A stretch of 64,000 nt of DNA, taken from NCBI GenBank assembly GCA_964537685.1, contig CAZICM010000004.1:124001-188000 (forward strand). The letters run 5' to 3'. Within the stretch, counting starts at the first letter, position 1, and each line of letters opens with the position of its first letter. This document shows, piece by piece, positions 46,482 through 54,706 of the stretch. The notes under the pieces were generated by a model. It was not told the origin of the DNA and made no database searches. It saw nothing but the letters and a program-made list of their open reading frames with translations. Source of the DNA: CAZICM01 sp964537685. Its GTDB lineage: Bacteria > Myxococcota_A > Polyangia > Polyangiales > Polyangiaceae. Both the position numbers and the translations under genes were made by a program.

Positions 46482-47867
46482 ATGACCACCCTGGCCCCAG
46501 AAGACCGCCGTTTCCTCAAAGAATTCTACCGCAACGTCATGGACGTGCCCCTATCTCCAGACGATCCGCGCTATATTCCCCTCTATGACGAGCCACACGG
46601 CCTGCTCGGAGACGATCCGGTCGCGCTTTTGGAACAGACCATCGACTTTTGCGACGACAGCGTGCAGCTTTTGGCTGGATTTCGAGGCATTGGCAAAAGC
46701 ACCGAATTGCGCAGGCTAAAAAAACGCCTCGATGATAGCGGCGCCAAAACCGTGCTGGTCGATATCGAAGATTATATCAATATATCCACGCCTATTGATA
46801 TCAGCGACTTTCTCCTGGCAATGACAGGCGCCTTTGGCACCGCTATGGAGGACGAAAAGCTCTTGGGCAAACATGGCCTCAGCGAAAGCGTATGGCAGCG
46901 ATTTCGGTCTTTTTTGGCATCCATCAAGCTATCCAAGGCATCGCTCGAACTATCGGCCACAGCCAATACCGAGGCCGAAATCGCGGGAATCAAAAAAGGC
47001 GCGGAAGTGTCGGCGAAACTGGGCCTGGAAGGAAGCCTCAAGGAAGACCCGACCTTTAAAGAGCAAGTTCAAAAACATATGGAGGGCCATATCGGAGCCC
47101 TTGTCCGTGAAGTGCGGAAGTTTTTCGAAGAATGCCGTAAAGAGCTGCAGAAGAAATATGGCAAGACCATTAAGATCGTTCTGATCGTAGACTCGGTGGA
47201 GCATATTCGCGGCACCTATACCAATGCCAAGGAGGTGCAGGCATCCATTGAAAATCTCTTTGCGACGCATTCGGATGAGCTTCGAATTCCTGGACTGCAC
47301 CTGATTTATACGATTCCTCCCTTTCTAAAAGTGCGCTATCCCAATCTAGGCACTTTATATCCCGTAGGCGCGGTGCAGATGTTCCCCGCGATCAAGGTAA
47401 AAGACCGAGAGGACAGCGTGGCCGGACGGGGCCTGGATGCCCTGCTGGAACTGATTAAGAAAAGGCATGCGGAAGCATCGCGGCTATTGCCCGATACGGA
47501 ATACAAGCGAATCATCGCCGAATCGGGAGGGCATATGCGGGATTTGCTACGTATCGTGGCCGAAGTCATTCGGCGGACCCAAAGCCTGCCTGCGGATACG
47601 GGAGTCGTAACGCGGGCGCTGGATCAGATGCGGGCGGAATCGCTGCCCATTGCCGAAAACGATGCGGTATGGCTGGCGAAGATAGCGCGCACACATGAAG
47701 CGAGACTCGACGATCAAGCGAAGCTCGTAGAGCTTGCGCGTTTTTTCGATACCAACATGGTATTGTGTTATCGCAATGGGCCAGAATGGTACGATGTGCA
47801 TCCCTTTATTCGCGGCCATGTGCTTAAGCTTGCGGACGAAGTTGAAGCGCGAAACGTGAAAAAATAA
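46482..47867 (+). CDS. P-loop ATPase (AAA/STAND-like), first gene of a pair with a TPR protein
   Basis: A 461-residue NTPase. Walker A GFRGIGKST spans residues 66-74, preceded by an N-terminal segment with RRFLKEFYRNVMD; Walker B is LIVDSVEHI (D237). A predicted coiled region with Lys/Glu helices lies between them (about 140-215). The C-terminal 120 residues are helical and end in an FDTNMVLCYRNGPEWYDVHP motif followed by HPFIRGHVL, common at the end of such ATPases. ATG 46482 is preferred because longer readings begin inside the terminator. The TPR gene starts 1 base after its stop. A signal-sensing or defence role is inferred from the split STAND-like layout. Confidence 0.8.
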   Translation: MTTLAPEDRRFLKEFYRNVMDVPLSPDDPRYIPLYDEPHGLLGDDPVALLEQTIDFCDDSVQLLAGFRGIGKSTELRRLKKRLDDSGAKTVLVDIEDYINISTPIDISDFLLAMTGAFGTAMEDEKLLGKHGLSESVWQRFRSFLASIKLSKASLELSATANTEAEIAGIKKGAEVSAKLGLEGSLKEDPTFKEQVQKHMEGHIGALVREVRKFFEECRKELQKKYGKTIKIVLIVDSVEHIRGTYTNAKEVQASIENLFATHSDELRIPGLHLIYTIPPFLKVRYPNLGTLYPVGAVQMFPAIKVKDREDSVAGRGLDALLELIKKRHAEASRLLPDTEYKRIIAESGGHMRDLLRIVAEVIRRTQSLPADTGVVTRALDQMRAESLPIAENDAVWLAKIARTHEARLDDQAKLVELARFFDTNMVLCYRNGPEWYDVHPFIRGHVLKLADEVEARNVKK

Positions 47868-47868
47868 G

Positions 47869-49290
47869 ATGAGCGAGCTCCAAGCATTAAAGCTTCCAGG
47901 GCAACTCAACGAACGAAACGAAGAGGAATGGGAGCGTTTTCGGGTAATGCTTGAGTATGCGGCTGGCTTTTGGCTGGCGTTTATATTTGCCCCTTCATCG
48001 CTGGAAGCAGGGACTCTGCGGGAACGGACAGCGGAGCGAATGGTGACCGAGGGGGCGCGGATGGACATTTGGATGCCGAAAACGCCGGATGAACTGCATC
48101 AAGCATTGCCATGGCTTTTATCGGAAGAGCGGGCTGGAGCGGGCTGTATATGGGTGCAATCCTTGCAAGTAGACGCGGAAGGGGGAGAGCAGCATTCATG
48201 GAAGGATGCATGGATGCACTTTTTCTTAAGAGCGAACGAAAGGCGCGAAGCCATCAAGCGGCGCTTGGCGGGAGGATTGGTCCTGGCGCTGCCCCTTATT
48301 CTGAAAGTGCCAGTGCGGGAAGCGGCGCCGGATTTATGGTCTGCGCGGGCGATTGTGCTGGAATTAACGGGAACGGCGGCGCGGGGAACGGTTGAAAGGC
48401 TGCTGGAGGAGCGACAGGACCCGGAGACGGCACCGGATGCAGCATATTGGATGGAGGAGGCCAATGCGCGACAGCCGGGGTCGGAAGGGCGGGCATTTGC
48501 GTTGTCACAAGCGGCGTATGGATGGAGGGCGGATGGACACCCTGCACAAGCCTTGGAAGCTATGCGGGAAGCGGTGGCCATCTACCGCGATTTGGTCCGG
48601 GAGCGGCCTGATATCTTTCTCCCGCATCTCGCCGGGAGCCTGAACAATCTGGGCGTATTTCAAAATGCCTTGGGCCGCCCTGAAGAAGCCCTCGTATCCA
48701 CACAGGAAGCGGTAGCGATCCGCCGCGATTTGGTCCAGGAGCGGCCTGATATTTTTCTCCCGCAGCTCGCCTTGAGCCTGCAAAATCTGGGCGTAATTCA
48801 AAGCGCCTTGGGCCGCGATGAAGAAGCCCTTGCATCCGCGCAGGAAGCACTGGCCCTTTGTCGCGATTTGGTCCAGAAGCGGCCCGATATTTTTCTCCCG
48901 CAGCTCGCCGCAAGCCTGCAAAATCTGGGCGCTTGTCAACACGCCTTGGGCCGCCATGAAGAAGCCCTCGTATCTGCACAGGAGGCCCTAACCATCTGCC
49001 GAGACTTGGCCAAGCAGCAGCCCGAAGCTTATCTTTCACAGCTCCACATGGGCTTAAACAATCTATCGATTTACTATAGCAATCTAGGACGTCATGAAGA
49101 GGCCCTTTCCCTGGCAACGGAAGCCTTCGATGTTGTTTGGAAGCTCTATCCGCAGAATCCTCGGGCCTTCGCGCAGCAAGTTTCTTCTTCGATCGCCCTG
49201 CTGCTCAAATGCCACGAAACCCTGGGCACCCTGCCTGACGAAACCCGGATGACCCAGATCATGCCCTTTCTATCCGACCGGGGCTCTTGA
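47869..49290 (+). CDS. TPR-repeat protein paired with the ATPase
   Basis: A 473-residue soluble protein. The N-terminal 190 residues form a separate domain with MLEYAAGFWLAFIFAP and the motif AAPDLWSARAIVLEL, which I associate with NLR/STAND-like TPR proteins. Residues about 205-440 hold five TPR units of about 46 residues with near-identical central copies (PDIFLPQLAxSLQNLG, ALGRxEEAL). Neither half alone is a full STAND protein: the ATPase is encoded just upstream (1-base gap), so the two likely act together, the TPR protein sensing or oligomerising. No effector domain (nuclease, TIR, protease) is evident. Confidence 0.8.
   Translation: MSELQALKLPGQLNERNEEEWERFRVMLEYAAGFWLAFIFAPSSLEAGTLRERTAERMVTEGARMDIWMPKTPDELHQALPWLLSEERAGAGCIWVQSLQVDAEGGEQHSWKDAWMHFFLRANERREAIKRRLAGGLVLALPLILKVPVREAAPDLWSARAIVLELTGTAARGTVERLLEERQDPETAPDAAYWMEEANARQPGSEGRAFALSQAAYGWRADGHPAQALEAMREAVAIYRDLVRERPDIFLPHLAGSLNNLGVFQNALGRPEEALVSTQEAVAIRRDLVQERPDIFLPQLALSLQNLGVIQSALGRDEEALASAQEALALCRDLVQKRPDIFLPQLAASLQNLGACQHALGRHEEALVSAQEALTICRDLAKQQPEAYLSQLHMGLNNLSIYYSNLGRHEEALSLATEAFDVVWKLYPQNPRAFAQQVSSSIALLLKCHETLGTLPDETRMTQIMPFLSDRGS
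48590..49003 (+). repeat. 138-bp coding repeats in the TPR gene
   Basis: Three near-identical 138-bp units, each encoding a 46-residue TPR pair of helices (CGCGATTTGGTCC start, PDIFLP motif). Similarity at the DNA level, not only in protein, suggests recent expansion. Confidence 0.8.
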
Positions 49291-49707
49291 CCTGGTGCTT
49301 CTGCTTGACAAAGTTCCCACGGAAAGCCTCCTCTCGTTCCAAGCAAGGCACAACGGCCAAATCTTTTTTGCCTACCCCAAAAAAAACCCTTGACATCCCC
49401 GCCCCTCACCCATTAACTTCGCCCTGTTGAAAAGCGGCGATTGGCCTCACATGTTCTGAAAGAAAACAACCTCTTCCTCCGAACAAACCCAAACGCCACT
49501 CTTCTCGCCCCGTTCGCGAACCTGAAAGCGCTCTCTCGGCAACTTGCTTCATCGAGACCTCGTCGTCTCGTCTCTCGCTGAGAAAGCCCCTTTCGGGCGT
49601 CGCGAGCAGCCTCGCGGCTAGGGCGAGCGACCGAGCCGTACATCGTACGGTGAGGGAGCTCAACCGACGCCGGGAGGCGCGCAGCAGCCCGAAAGGGCTT
49701 TCTCCTG
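49291..49707. other. Region upstream of ssrA with a possible promoter and hairpin
   Basis: 417 bases without a gene. At 49390-49418 TTGACA and TTAACT stand 17 bases apart, a fair sigma-70 like pair, about 290 bases before tmRNA. At 49580-49598 and 49687-49704 a GAGAAAGCCC / GGGCTTTCTC inverted repeat brackets the sequence just before the RNA, and 49627-49659 is one arm of a longer inverted repeat described separately. Confidence 0.5.
49627..49659 (+). repeat. 33-bp inverted repeat arm left of tmRNA
   Basis: The exact inverse complement of 50096-50128. It contains a small palindrome CCGTAC-ATC-GTACGG (49636-49650). Confidence 0.9.
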
Positions 49708-50049
49708 GGGGGTGATCGGTTTCGACGTGGTCTCTGAAAACTTGTCTGCGTGCCGGCGGCTCCTGCTCCGCCTCATCAAGCGGGACGTTTACGTGCGAAC
49801 GACAACGCCATTGTTCTGGCGGCCTAAGAACCGCTGAGCCATCCAAGGGAAAGATCGTCCTGGTATCCTAAGGGTGTCAACCACTAGGGCTGGGCCGCGC
49901 GAGGGCGCCTTCGATAGCGCGGCCAAGATTAGCGAAGGATAGGTCGTGACCGAATTCACGAACCCCGCCGTACGGGTTGTGCGGCTACGCACGTGAATGA
50001 GGATAAGTTGGATGGGCTGCGGACCTGGGTTCGATTCCCAGCACCTCCA
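49708..50049 (+). ncRNA. ssrA: Transfer-messenger RNA (tmRNA)
   Basis: The 5' end is GGGGGTG followed by ATCGGTTTCGACG, typical of tmRNA, and pairs with CACCTCC at 50042-50048 to form the acceptor stem. The T arm CTGGG-TTCGATT-CCCAG just upstream is perfect. The mRNA-like part encodes the tag ANDNAIVLAA, ending at TAA 49825-49827, which has the usual ND start and LAA end recognised by proteases. The genome has ACA rather than ACCA after the stem, so CCA must be added after transcription. tmRNA with SmpB rescues stalled ribosomes and marks the product for degradation. Confidence 0.97.
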
Positions 50050-50051
50050 CA

Positions 50052-50171
50052 AGTCTGTGACAGAGCGCGGCTGCGCTCGCCAAATCGTCGGTCGGGCTCC
50101 CTCACCGTACGATGTACGGCTCGGTCGCCCTTCCTAGCTTTGGCGCGCTCGCTCGCGCTCTGTCACAGACT
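50052..50171 (+). terminator. Large hairpin immediately downstream of tmRNA
   Basis: AGTCTGTGACAGAGCGCG (50052-50069) is the perfect inverse complement of 50154-50171, an 18-bp stem with an 84-base loop; the loop contains the 33-bp arm and its small palindrome. No U-run follows, so it may be a processing or end structure rather than a standard terminator. Confidence 0.6.
50096..50128 (+). repeat. 33-bp inverted repeat arm right of tmRNA
   Basis: Inverse complement of 49627-49659. It lies inside the loop of the 50052-50171 hairpin. Confidence 0.9.
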
Positions 50172-50233
50172 TGGCAAGTCAGCAGAGGGGGCGATTTAGT
50201 AAGTAGAGTAAGTGGGGAGTGGGCTTTGTTGGG

Positions 50234-50992
50234 CTAGGCGGGCGTTTGGAGTAGGGTGAGGAAGTCGTTGGTGAATTTGTAGATGTCTCCCGGCCAGCGG
50301 GCCGTGAGAAGATTGCGGTCGTTGACGGTGAAGCCCCGGGCAAGGTGGGTGGGGCTGTCCCGGAGTAGCGCGGGCGGGCCGGGGTCAAAGTGGCCTTCAG
50401 GACCTATTGCCCGCTTCACTTCGCTTTCAACCGTTTCAGGATAGGTGCGGTAATAGCTGCCTAACCATAGGCAGGTCATCGCCCATGCGCTCATCTCCAT
50501 CATCGCAGGTAAGGCCGTTACGCGGCGGCCATAGAGGATGGAGCGGTCGGTGCCAGGGTCGCGGCTACGCGCCAATACAATGTTGCCATGGCATATCGCG
50601 CCAAGGGGCTTGCCCGTTGCAAAATAGTGGCCTACGTAGCTTTGAAGTTCGGCCGACTCTAAATAGGTTTTCATCCCAGGGGCGTGGCCGCCCGCGAGGA
50701 TAAGGCCGTCTATCTGGAGTTCGCCGTTTAGGTCTTTGTAGCTCAGGGGATGGCGAAAGGCTTTGCTCTCTCGCATCGCTCCGTAGGCTTCACGCGCGTC
50801 TTGACGGGCTCGGAGAATACCTCGCCACGGTCCCAGGCCCGTTCCCAATACCATGCGAGGATCGGCCTCGCCGGGCTCTTGGTTGGGTGTGGCAAAGAGG
50901 ATATCATGCCCCGCTTCGCTGAGAAGCTTCCAGGGGATCGCAGTCTCGGTTGGATCGAAATCAATCGAGGGAAGGGGTATCAGGATGCGCAT
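50234..50992 (-). CDS. DJ-1/PfpI superfamily protein
   Basis: A 252-residue cytosolic protein with the DJ-1/ThiJ fold: ILIPLPSIDFDPTETAIPW at the start, IDGLILAGGHAPGMK, then the nucleophile elbow GAICHG (the Cys of the family) and DRSILYGRRVTALP. A His in the next helical segment (PEGHFDPGP) may complete the site. It resembles the class I glutamine-amidotransferase-like chaperones and deglycases of the family; a specific activity cannot be given. It is not adjacent to genes that suggest a pathway. Confidence 0.85.
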   Translation of the reverse strand: MRILIPLPSIDFDPTETAIPWKLLSEAGHDILFATPNQEPGEADPRMVLGTGLGPWRGILRARQDAREAYGAMRESKAFRHPLSYKDLNGELQIDGLILAGGHAPGMKTYLESAELQSYVGHYFATGKPLGAICHGNIVLARSRDPGTDRSILYGRRVTALPAMMEMSAWAMTCLWLGSYYRTYPETVESEVKRAIGPEGHFDPGPPALLRDSPTHLARGFTVNDRNLLTARWPGDIYKFTNDFLTLLQTPA

Positions 50993-51092
50993 AGAGAGCC
51001 ATGTTCACAAACGTTATGCGGGATATCAGGCGATATGCCGCTGTTCCGCAAACGTTTAGAGGAATGGCATGGCTTTGTCTATACTTTTTTAT

Positions 51093-51344
51093 TCACTTCG
51101 GCGCTGCTAATGGCGGCGGCGGAGGATCGGGCGGATTGGGCGGGCCAGGCAACCCAGGCTCGGGAATCGGTTTCGGATCGGGAATCGGCTTCGGGTTGGG
51201 CGTCGGCCGAGGTTCCCGCGCGCCTTCGGATTGTTCGCCGGCCGATTGGGCGTCTTGCTTCTGTTCCGCTGCGCATCCAATCATTCCCACAGCGCTTAGT
51301 CCAATGGCCATTGCCCAAAGTACCAGTAGGTTTGCTCGTTTCAT
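51093..51344 (-). CDS. Small Pro-rich lipoprotein
   Basis: An 83-residue protein with a signal peptide and lipobox MIGC (Cys24), then a Pro-rich repeat region with P-x-P-K/D units (TPNPKPIPDPKPIPEPG). The Pro stretch suggests an extended periplasmic or surface spacer, as in TonB-like or cell-wall spanning proteins. No domain is present. It could be read as too simple to be certain, but the lipobox supports it. Confidence 0.55.
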   Translation of the reverse strand: MKRANLLVLWAMAIGLSAVGMIGCAAEQKQDAQSAGEQSEGAREPRPTPNPKPIPDPKPIPEPGLPGPPNPPDPPPPPLAAPK

Positions 51345-51587
51345 CTTGGGTTCCTCGTACGTTTAGGTTTTAGCAATCTTTAGGCCAGGCTCTATCTCCT
51401 TTGAATTGGGCCAAAATGCGCTCTCGAGTCGCTGTGGTTCCGGCAATCTTCGCGGGTTGGACGCAAAAGGTGCGCTACAGCACAAGCATCGCGAATGACA
51501 AAGAGAGAAGGCAAAAAAATATTTTTTTAAAGAGCCGCTCACAAAAAGTTGGCCCAGCCAAAAGGGCTATGTCAAAGGGAAACGGCC

Positions 51588-52256
51588 ATGATTCGAGCCG
51601 CCGCCATCCTCATCGCCGCGATGCATCTGTCCCGGCCTCAAATGCCCAAAGCCGAAGCCGAACGTTATGCCAAGGCGCTCAATGAAGCGGCTTTAAAGCA
51701 TAAATTCGATCCGCTTCTGGCCGTGGCCATCGTTCATTTTGAGACGCAGTGGTATCCAACGCTGATTTCTCCGGATGGGGAGGATGTTGGCTTGGGTCAG
51801 GTGCGGGCGCGTTATGTGGGGGCGTGCCGGGATGATGCCGATCCGGTGAATGCGCCGAGCGAGGCTTGTTTGGAGGTGAAGGAGTCGCTTCGGGATGGGG
51901 TGATCAATATCGGGCGTATGGGGACGGTTATCGGGGCCAATATCGATTTTTGTAAGAAGCATACGAAGAGCGATGCGCCGGAACGGTGGCTCGCGGGGTA
52001 TCAGGGGTATGGCAATCCCGATAAGCGTATCTTCTGTAAGCCGGGCGAGAAGACGGTTCGTGTTATGAATTATTATAAGGATTTAATTCAGAGCTTTGCT
52101 CCGCCGCCCAAGCCCAAGAAGGCGAAGAAGGCTCCGGCCAAGGCTGCACCGGATACGAAGAAGGTTCAGCCCAAGGCGGCCCCAAAAAAGTCCTCAAGTG
52201 TTGTAAAACAGCCCAAGGTTGCCGTATCTAAACAAGGTCCCAGGAGAACGCGCTAA
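51588..52256 (+). CDS. Lytic transglycosylase-like protein (SLT fold)
   Basis: A 222-residue protein; GGGAAACGGCC precedes ATG 51588. The SLT/lysozyme-like domain is at about residues 15-155: FDPLLAVAIVHFETQWYP holds the catalytic Glu, and DVGLGQVRARYVG corresponds to the GLMQ motif. The C-terminal 60 residues are Lys/Pro/Ala-rich and disordered. It should cleave peptidoglycan glycan strands non-hydrolytically. The N-terminus is only weakly hydrophobic, so export is uncertain. It precedes the amylase gene by four bases. Confidence 0.8.
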   Translation: MIRAAAILIAAMHLSRPQMPKAEAERYAKALNEAALKHKFDPLLAVAIVHFETQWYPTLISPDGEDVGLGQVRARYVGACRDDADPVNAPSEACLEVKESLRDGVINIGRMGTVIGANIDFCKKHTKSDAPERWLAGYQGYGNPDKRIFCKPGEKTVRVMNYYKDLIQSFAPPPKPKKAKKAPAKAAPDTKKVQPKAAPKKSSSVVKQPKVAVSKQGPRRTR

Positions 52257-52260
52257 GTCT

Positions 52261-54234
52261 ATGAAACGCCACACGTTTGCATTTCCACTGTTGACTGCGT
52301 CTTTTGTTTTGGCTTCTACGGGGTTTTTCGCTTCCTGCGCCGAAGGCAATGGAGGTGATATGCCCGTTCCCGATGCTGGGATGTCGTCCAGCAGCAGCAG
52401 CACGGGAGGCCCTGTGACATGCAGCGATGCCCAAAAACGCTGCGATCATGTGTTTAGTTATAGTGCGATGGGCAATGAAAGCTCCGTTGAAGTCCGGGGG
52501 GATTTTGCTCCTGGCGCATGGGATACGGGCGTGCCTATGGCGAAGATGGGCAATGAATTTGTGGGAACGGTTCAAATTCCCTACAATCAGCAGGTTTTGT
52601 ATAAGTTTGTGATCGATGGGGCGACTTGGGTTCCGGATCCTAAGAATCCCAAGCAGGTATCGGATAATTTCGGGGGTTTTAATAGCGTGCTCGATCCCGA
52701 GACGTGTGAGAATTATACCTGCGTTGGCGGGTCTTCGGGCACCTTTCAATGGAGCGACGGCGTTTTGTATTTTGTATTTGTGGATCGCTTTTTGGATGGA
52801 GATCCATCCAACAATGGCAGTCCAAGCGCGGGCGTACAGCCTCCGGCCGATTACCATGGGGGCGATTATGCGGGCGTGACGGCGAAAATCAATGAGGGAT
52901 ATTTTAATGATTTAGGGGTAAATATTCTATGGCTGACGGTACCGGCGGACAATACCGAGCAGCCTGGTAAAGGCGTGGACCCGGATCCGTATTTGTATAG
53001 CGGCTATCATGGCTATTGGCCCAAGGATATGGAGAAGACCGAGGAACATTTTGGTTCGATGGCAGATTTAAAGGCGCTGGTCGATGCGGCGCACGCCAAG
53101 AATATCCGTGTGATTCTCGATTATGCGATGAATCATGTGCACAATAGCTCGCCGGTGTATGCGGCTCATCCCGATTGGTTCTGGCCCAATGATAATGGCA
53201 TGGGAGGTAATTGTATATGCGGGCAAGGCTGTCCCTGGAATGGTCCGACGGGTTTAAAATGCTGGTTTACGGATTATTTGCCCGACTTTAATTTTACCAA
53301 TGCGGCCGCCAGGAAGTATTCGGTGGATAATGCGATATGGTGGATTCAGCAAACGGGTATCGATGGATTTAGGCTGGATGCGATTAAGCATGTGGAAATG
53401 CAATGGCTGCTGGATTTGAGGAGCCGTACCAATAGCGAGGTCGATGCGAAGGGGGGCCTTCATTTTTATATGGTGGGCGAGACCTATACGGGGGATATCG
53501 GGTTGATCAAGCAATTTGTCGATCCCAAGACCAAGCTGGACGGGCAATTTGATTTTCCGCTGCGTATGGAGCTTGCGCATAAGGTGCTGATGAGGCAGGG
53601 CACGATGCAAGAGCTGGATGGGTTTTTAAAGGCGAATGATACGGCCTATCCGCAGGGTAGCGTGATGAGTACGTTTATAGGGAATCACGATATCCCGAGG
53701 GCCATTCATTTAGCTGAAGACATTCCGATGTGGAACAATCAATGGACGGATGGAAAAGACAGGGCTTGGTCCAATCAGCCTGGGCTTCCAGGCGGGATGA
53801 GCGCTTATGAGCGGCTGGGCGCGTCGTTTGCTGTTTTGTTTACCTTAAAAGGTATGCCGCTGATTTATTACGGGGATGAGGTGGGGCTGGCTGGCGCGGG
53901 TGATCCTGATAACCGGCGCGATATGCAATGGGATGGTTATAGCGGCGGGCAGACGTTCTTGAAGGACTTGATTCGCAAGCTGGCAAAGATTCGGAGTGAA
54001 CATCCGGCGCTTCGGACGGGAAGCTTTCAATCGGTATCGGCATCGGGCGATACGCTGGTTTATAAGCGAAGCGAGGGCAGCGATGTTTTGTATATTGCGA
54101 TAAACCGGGGAGACGGGGCGGCCAATGCGGGCGGTCTGCCCAGTGGTATGTTAAAAGATTTAATCTCGGGGAATAGCGTTTCAGGGCCTTCGCCCAGCAT
54201 TCCCGCGCGCTCGGCGATGATTTTTGTGCAATAG
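52261..54234 (+). CDS. GH13 alpha-amylase family lipoprotein
   Basis: A 657-residue exported enzyme. The signal peptide ends in lipobox SCAE near residue 26, followed by a Ser-rich linker. Residues about 60-150 form a CBM48/E-set-like beta domain. The GH13 barrel has the conserved regions DYAMNHVH, GFRLDAIKH (nucleophile D373), VGETYTG (acid/base E407) and FIGNHDIPR (D477). It should cut alpha-glucans. ATG 52261 is chosen because the longer reading overlaps the transglycosylase. The cell-surface position suits use of external polysaccharides, together with the convergent GH38/57-like gene. Confidence 0.92.
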   Translation: MKRHTFAFPLLTASFVLASTGFFASCAEGNGGDMPVPDAGMSSSSSSTGGPVTCSDAQKRCDHVFSYSAMGNESSVEVRGDFAPGAWDTGVPMAKMGNEFVGTVQIPYNQQVLYKFVIDGATWVPDPKNPKQVSDNFGGFNSVLDPETCENYTCVGGSSGTFQWSDGVLYFVFVDRFLDGDPSNNGSPSAGVQPPADYHGGDYAGVTAKINEGYFNDLGVNILWLTVPADNTEQPGKGVDPDPYLYSGYHGYWPKDMEKTEEHFGSMADLKALVDAAHAKNIRVILDYAMNHVHNSSPVYAAHPDWFWPNDNGMGGNCICGQGCPWNGPTGLKCWFTDYLPDFNFTNAAARKYSVDNAIWWIQQTGIDGFRLDAIKHVEMQWLLDLRSRTNSEVDAKGGLHFYMVGETYTGDIGLIKQFVDPKTKLDGQFDFPLRMELAHKVLMRQGTMQELDGFLKANDTAYPQGSVMSTFIGNHDIPRAIHLAEDIPMWNNQWTDGKDRAWSNQPGLPGGMSAYERLGASFAVLFTLKGMPLIYYGDEVGLAGAGDPDNRRDMQWDGYSGGQTFLKDLIRKLAKIRSEHPALRTGSFQSVSASGDTLVYKRSEGSDVLYIAINRGDGAANAGGLPSGMLKDLISGNSVSGPSPSIPARSAMIFVQ

Positions 54235-54244
54235 GGCAGTCTTA

Positions 54245-54706
54245 TTATTTAGAGCGCAGTTCCCCGCTCAGCCTAAGAATACGAATCGGTTCTCCTCCAT
54301 CGATTGCCGTTCCACAATAGACAGCCAGCGATCCCGATACCCGGGCTCCTTCTTTTTGATGGAGGCTGAGCGCAAGCGCTACGGGTTCGGCTCCACAGCG
54401 GCTATTGTCGACCGGTTGAGGATCAAAGCGGGCTGTATAGAGTTTCATCTTGGCTTCGGGAAATTCTTCGATGAATCCCTGCGCGGTAAGCATAAGCGCC
54501 TCGGGCGCTACACCAAAGCCTTTGGATATCTGAATGGAGATTGTGGGTCTATCTCCCATCCCTTCAATCTTCACTTGAGCCTGATCCCGAATCTCGAGCG
54601 CCAGGGTGCCTTCCAGCGGCCCGGGAGGTGCGATGACTTGATCGTCCTCGGCGCATGCCACCATGGCTAAGGCGGATAAAATACCCATCATTGTCCGTGT
54701 TTTCAT
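54245..54706 (-). CDS. Hypothetical lipoprotein, coupled to the GH38/57-like gene
   Basis: A 153-residue exported protein with signal peptide and lipobox MVAC (Cys18). The mature part is beta-rich with two Cys (SRCGAE and VYCGT) that may form a disulfide. Its ATG at 54706 overlaps the TGA of the preceding hydrolase gene by four bases, so the two are translationally coupled. No domain is recognised. Confidence 0.75.
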   Translation of the reverse strand: MKTRTMMGILSALAMVACAEDDQVIAPPGPLEGTLALEIRDQAQVKIEGMGDRPTISIQISKGFGVAPEALMLTAQGFIEEFPEAKMKLYTARFDPQPVDNSRCGAEPVALALSLHQKEGARVSGSLAVYCGTAIDGGEPIRILRLSGELRSK

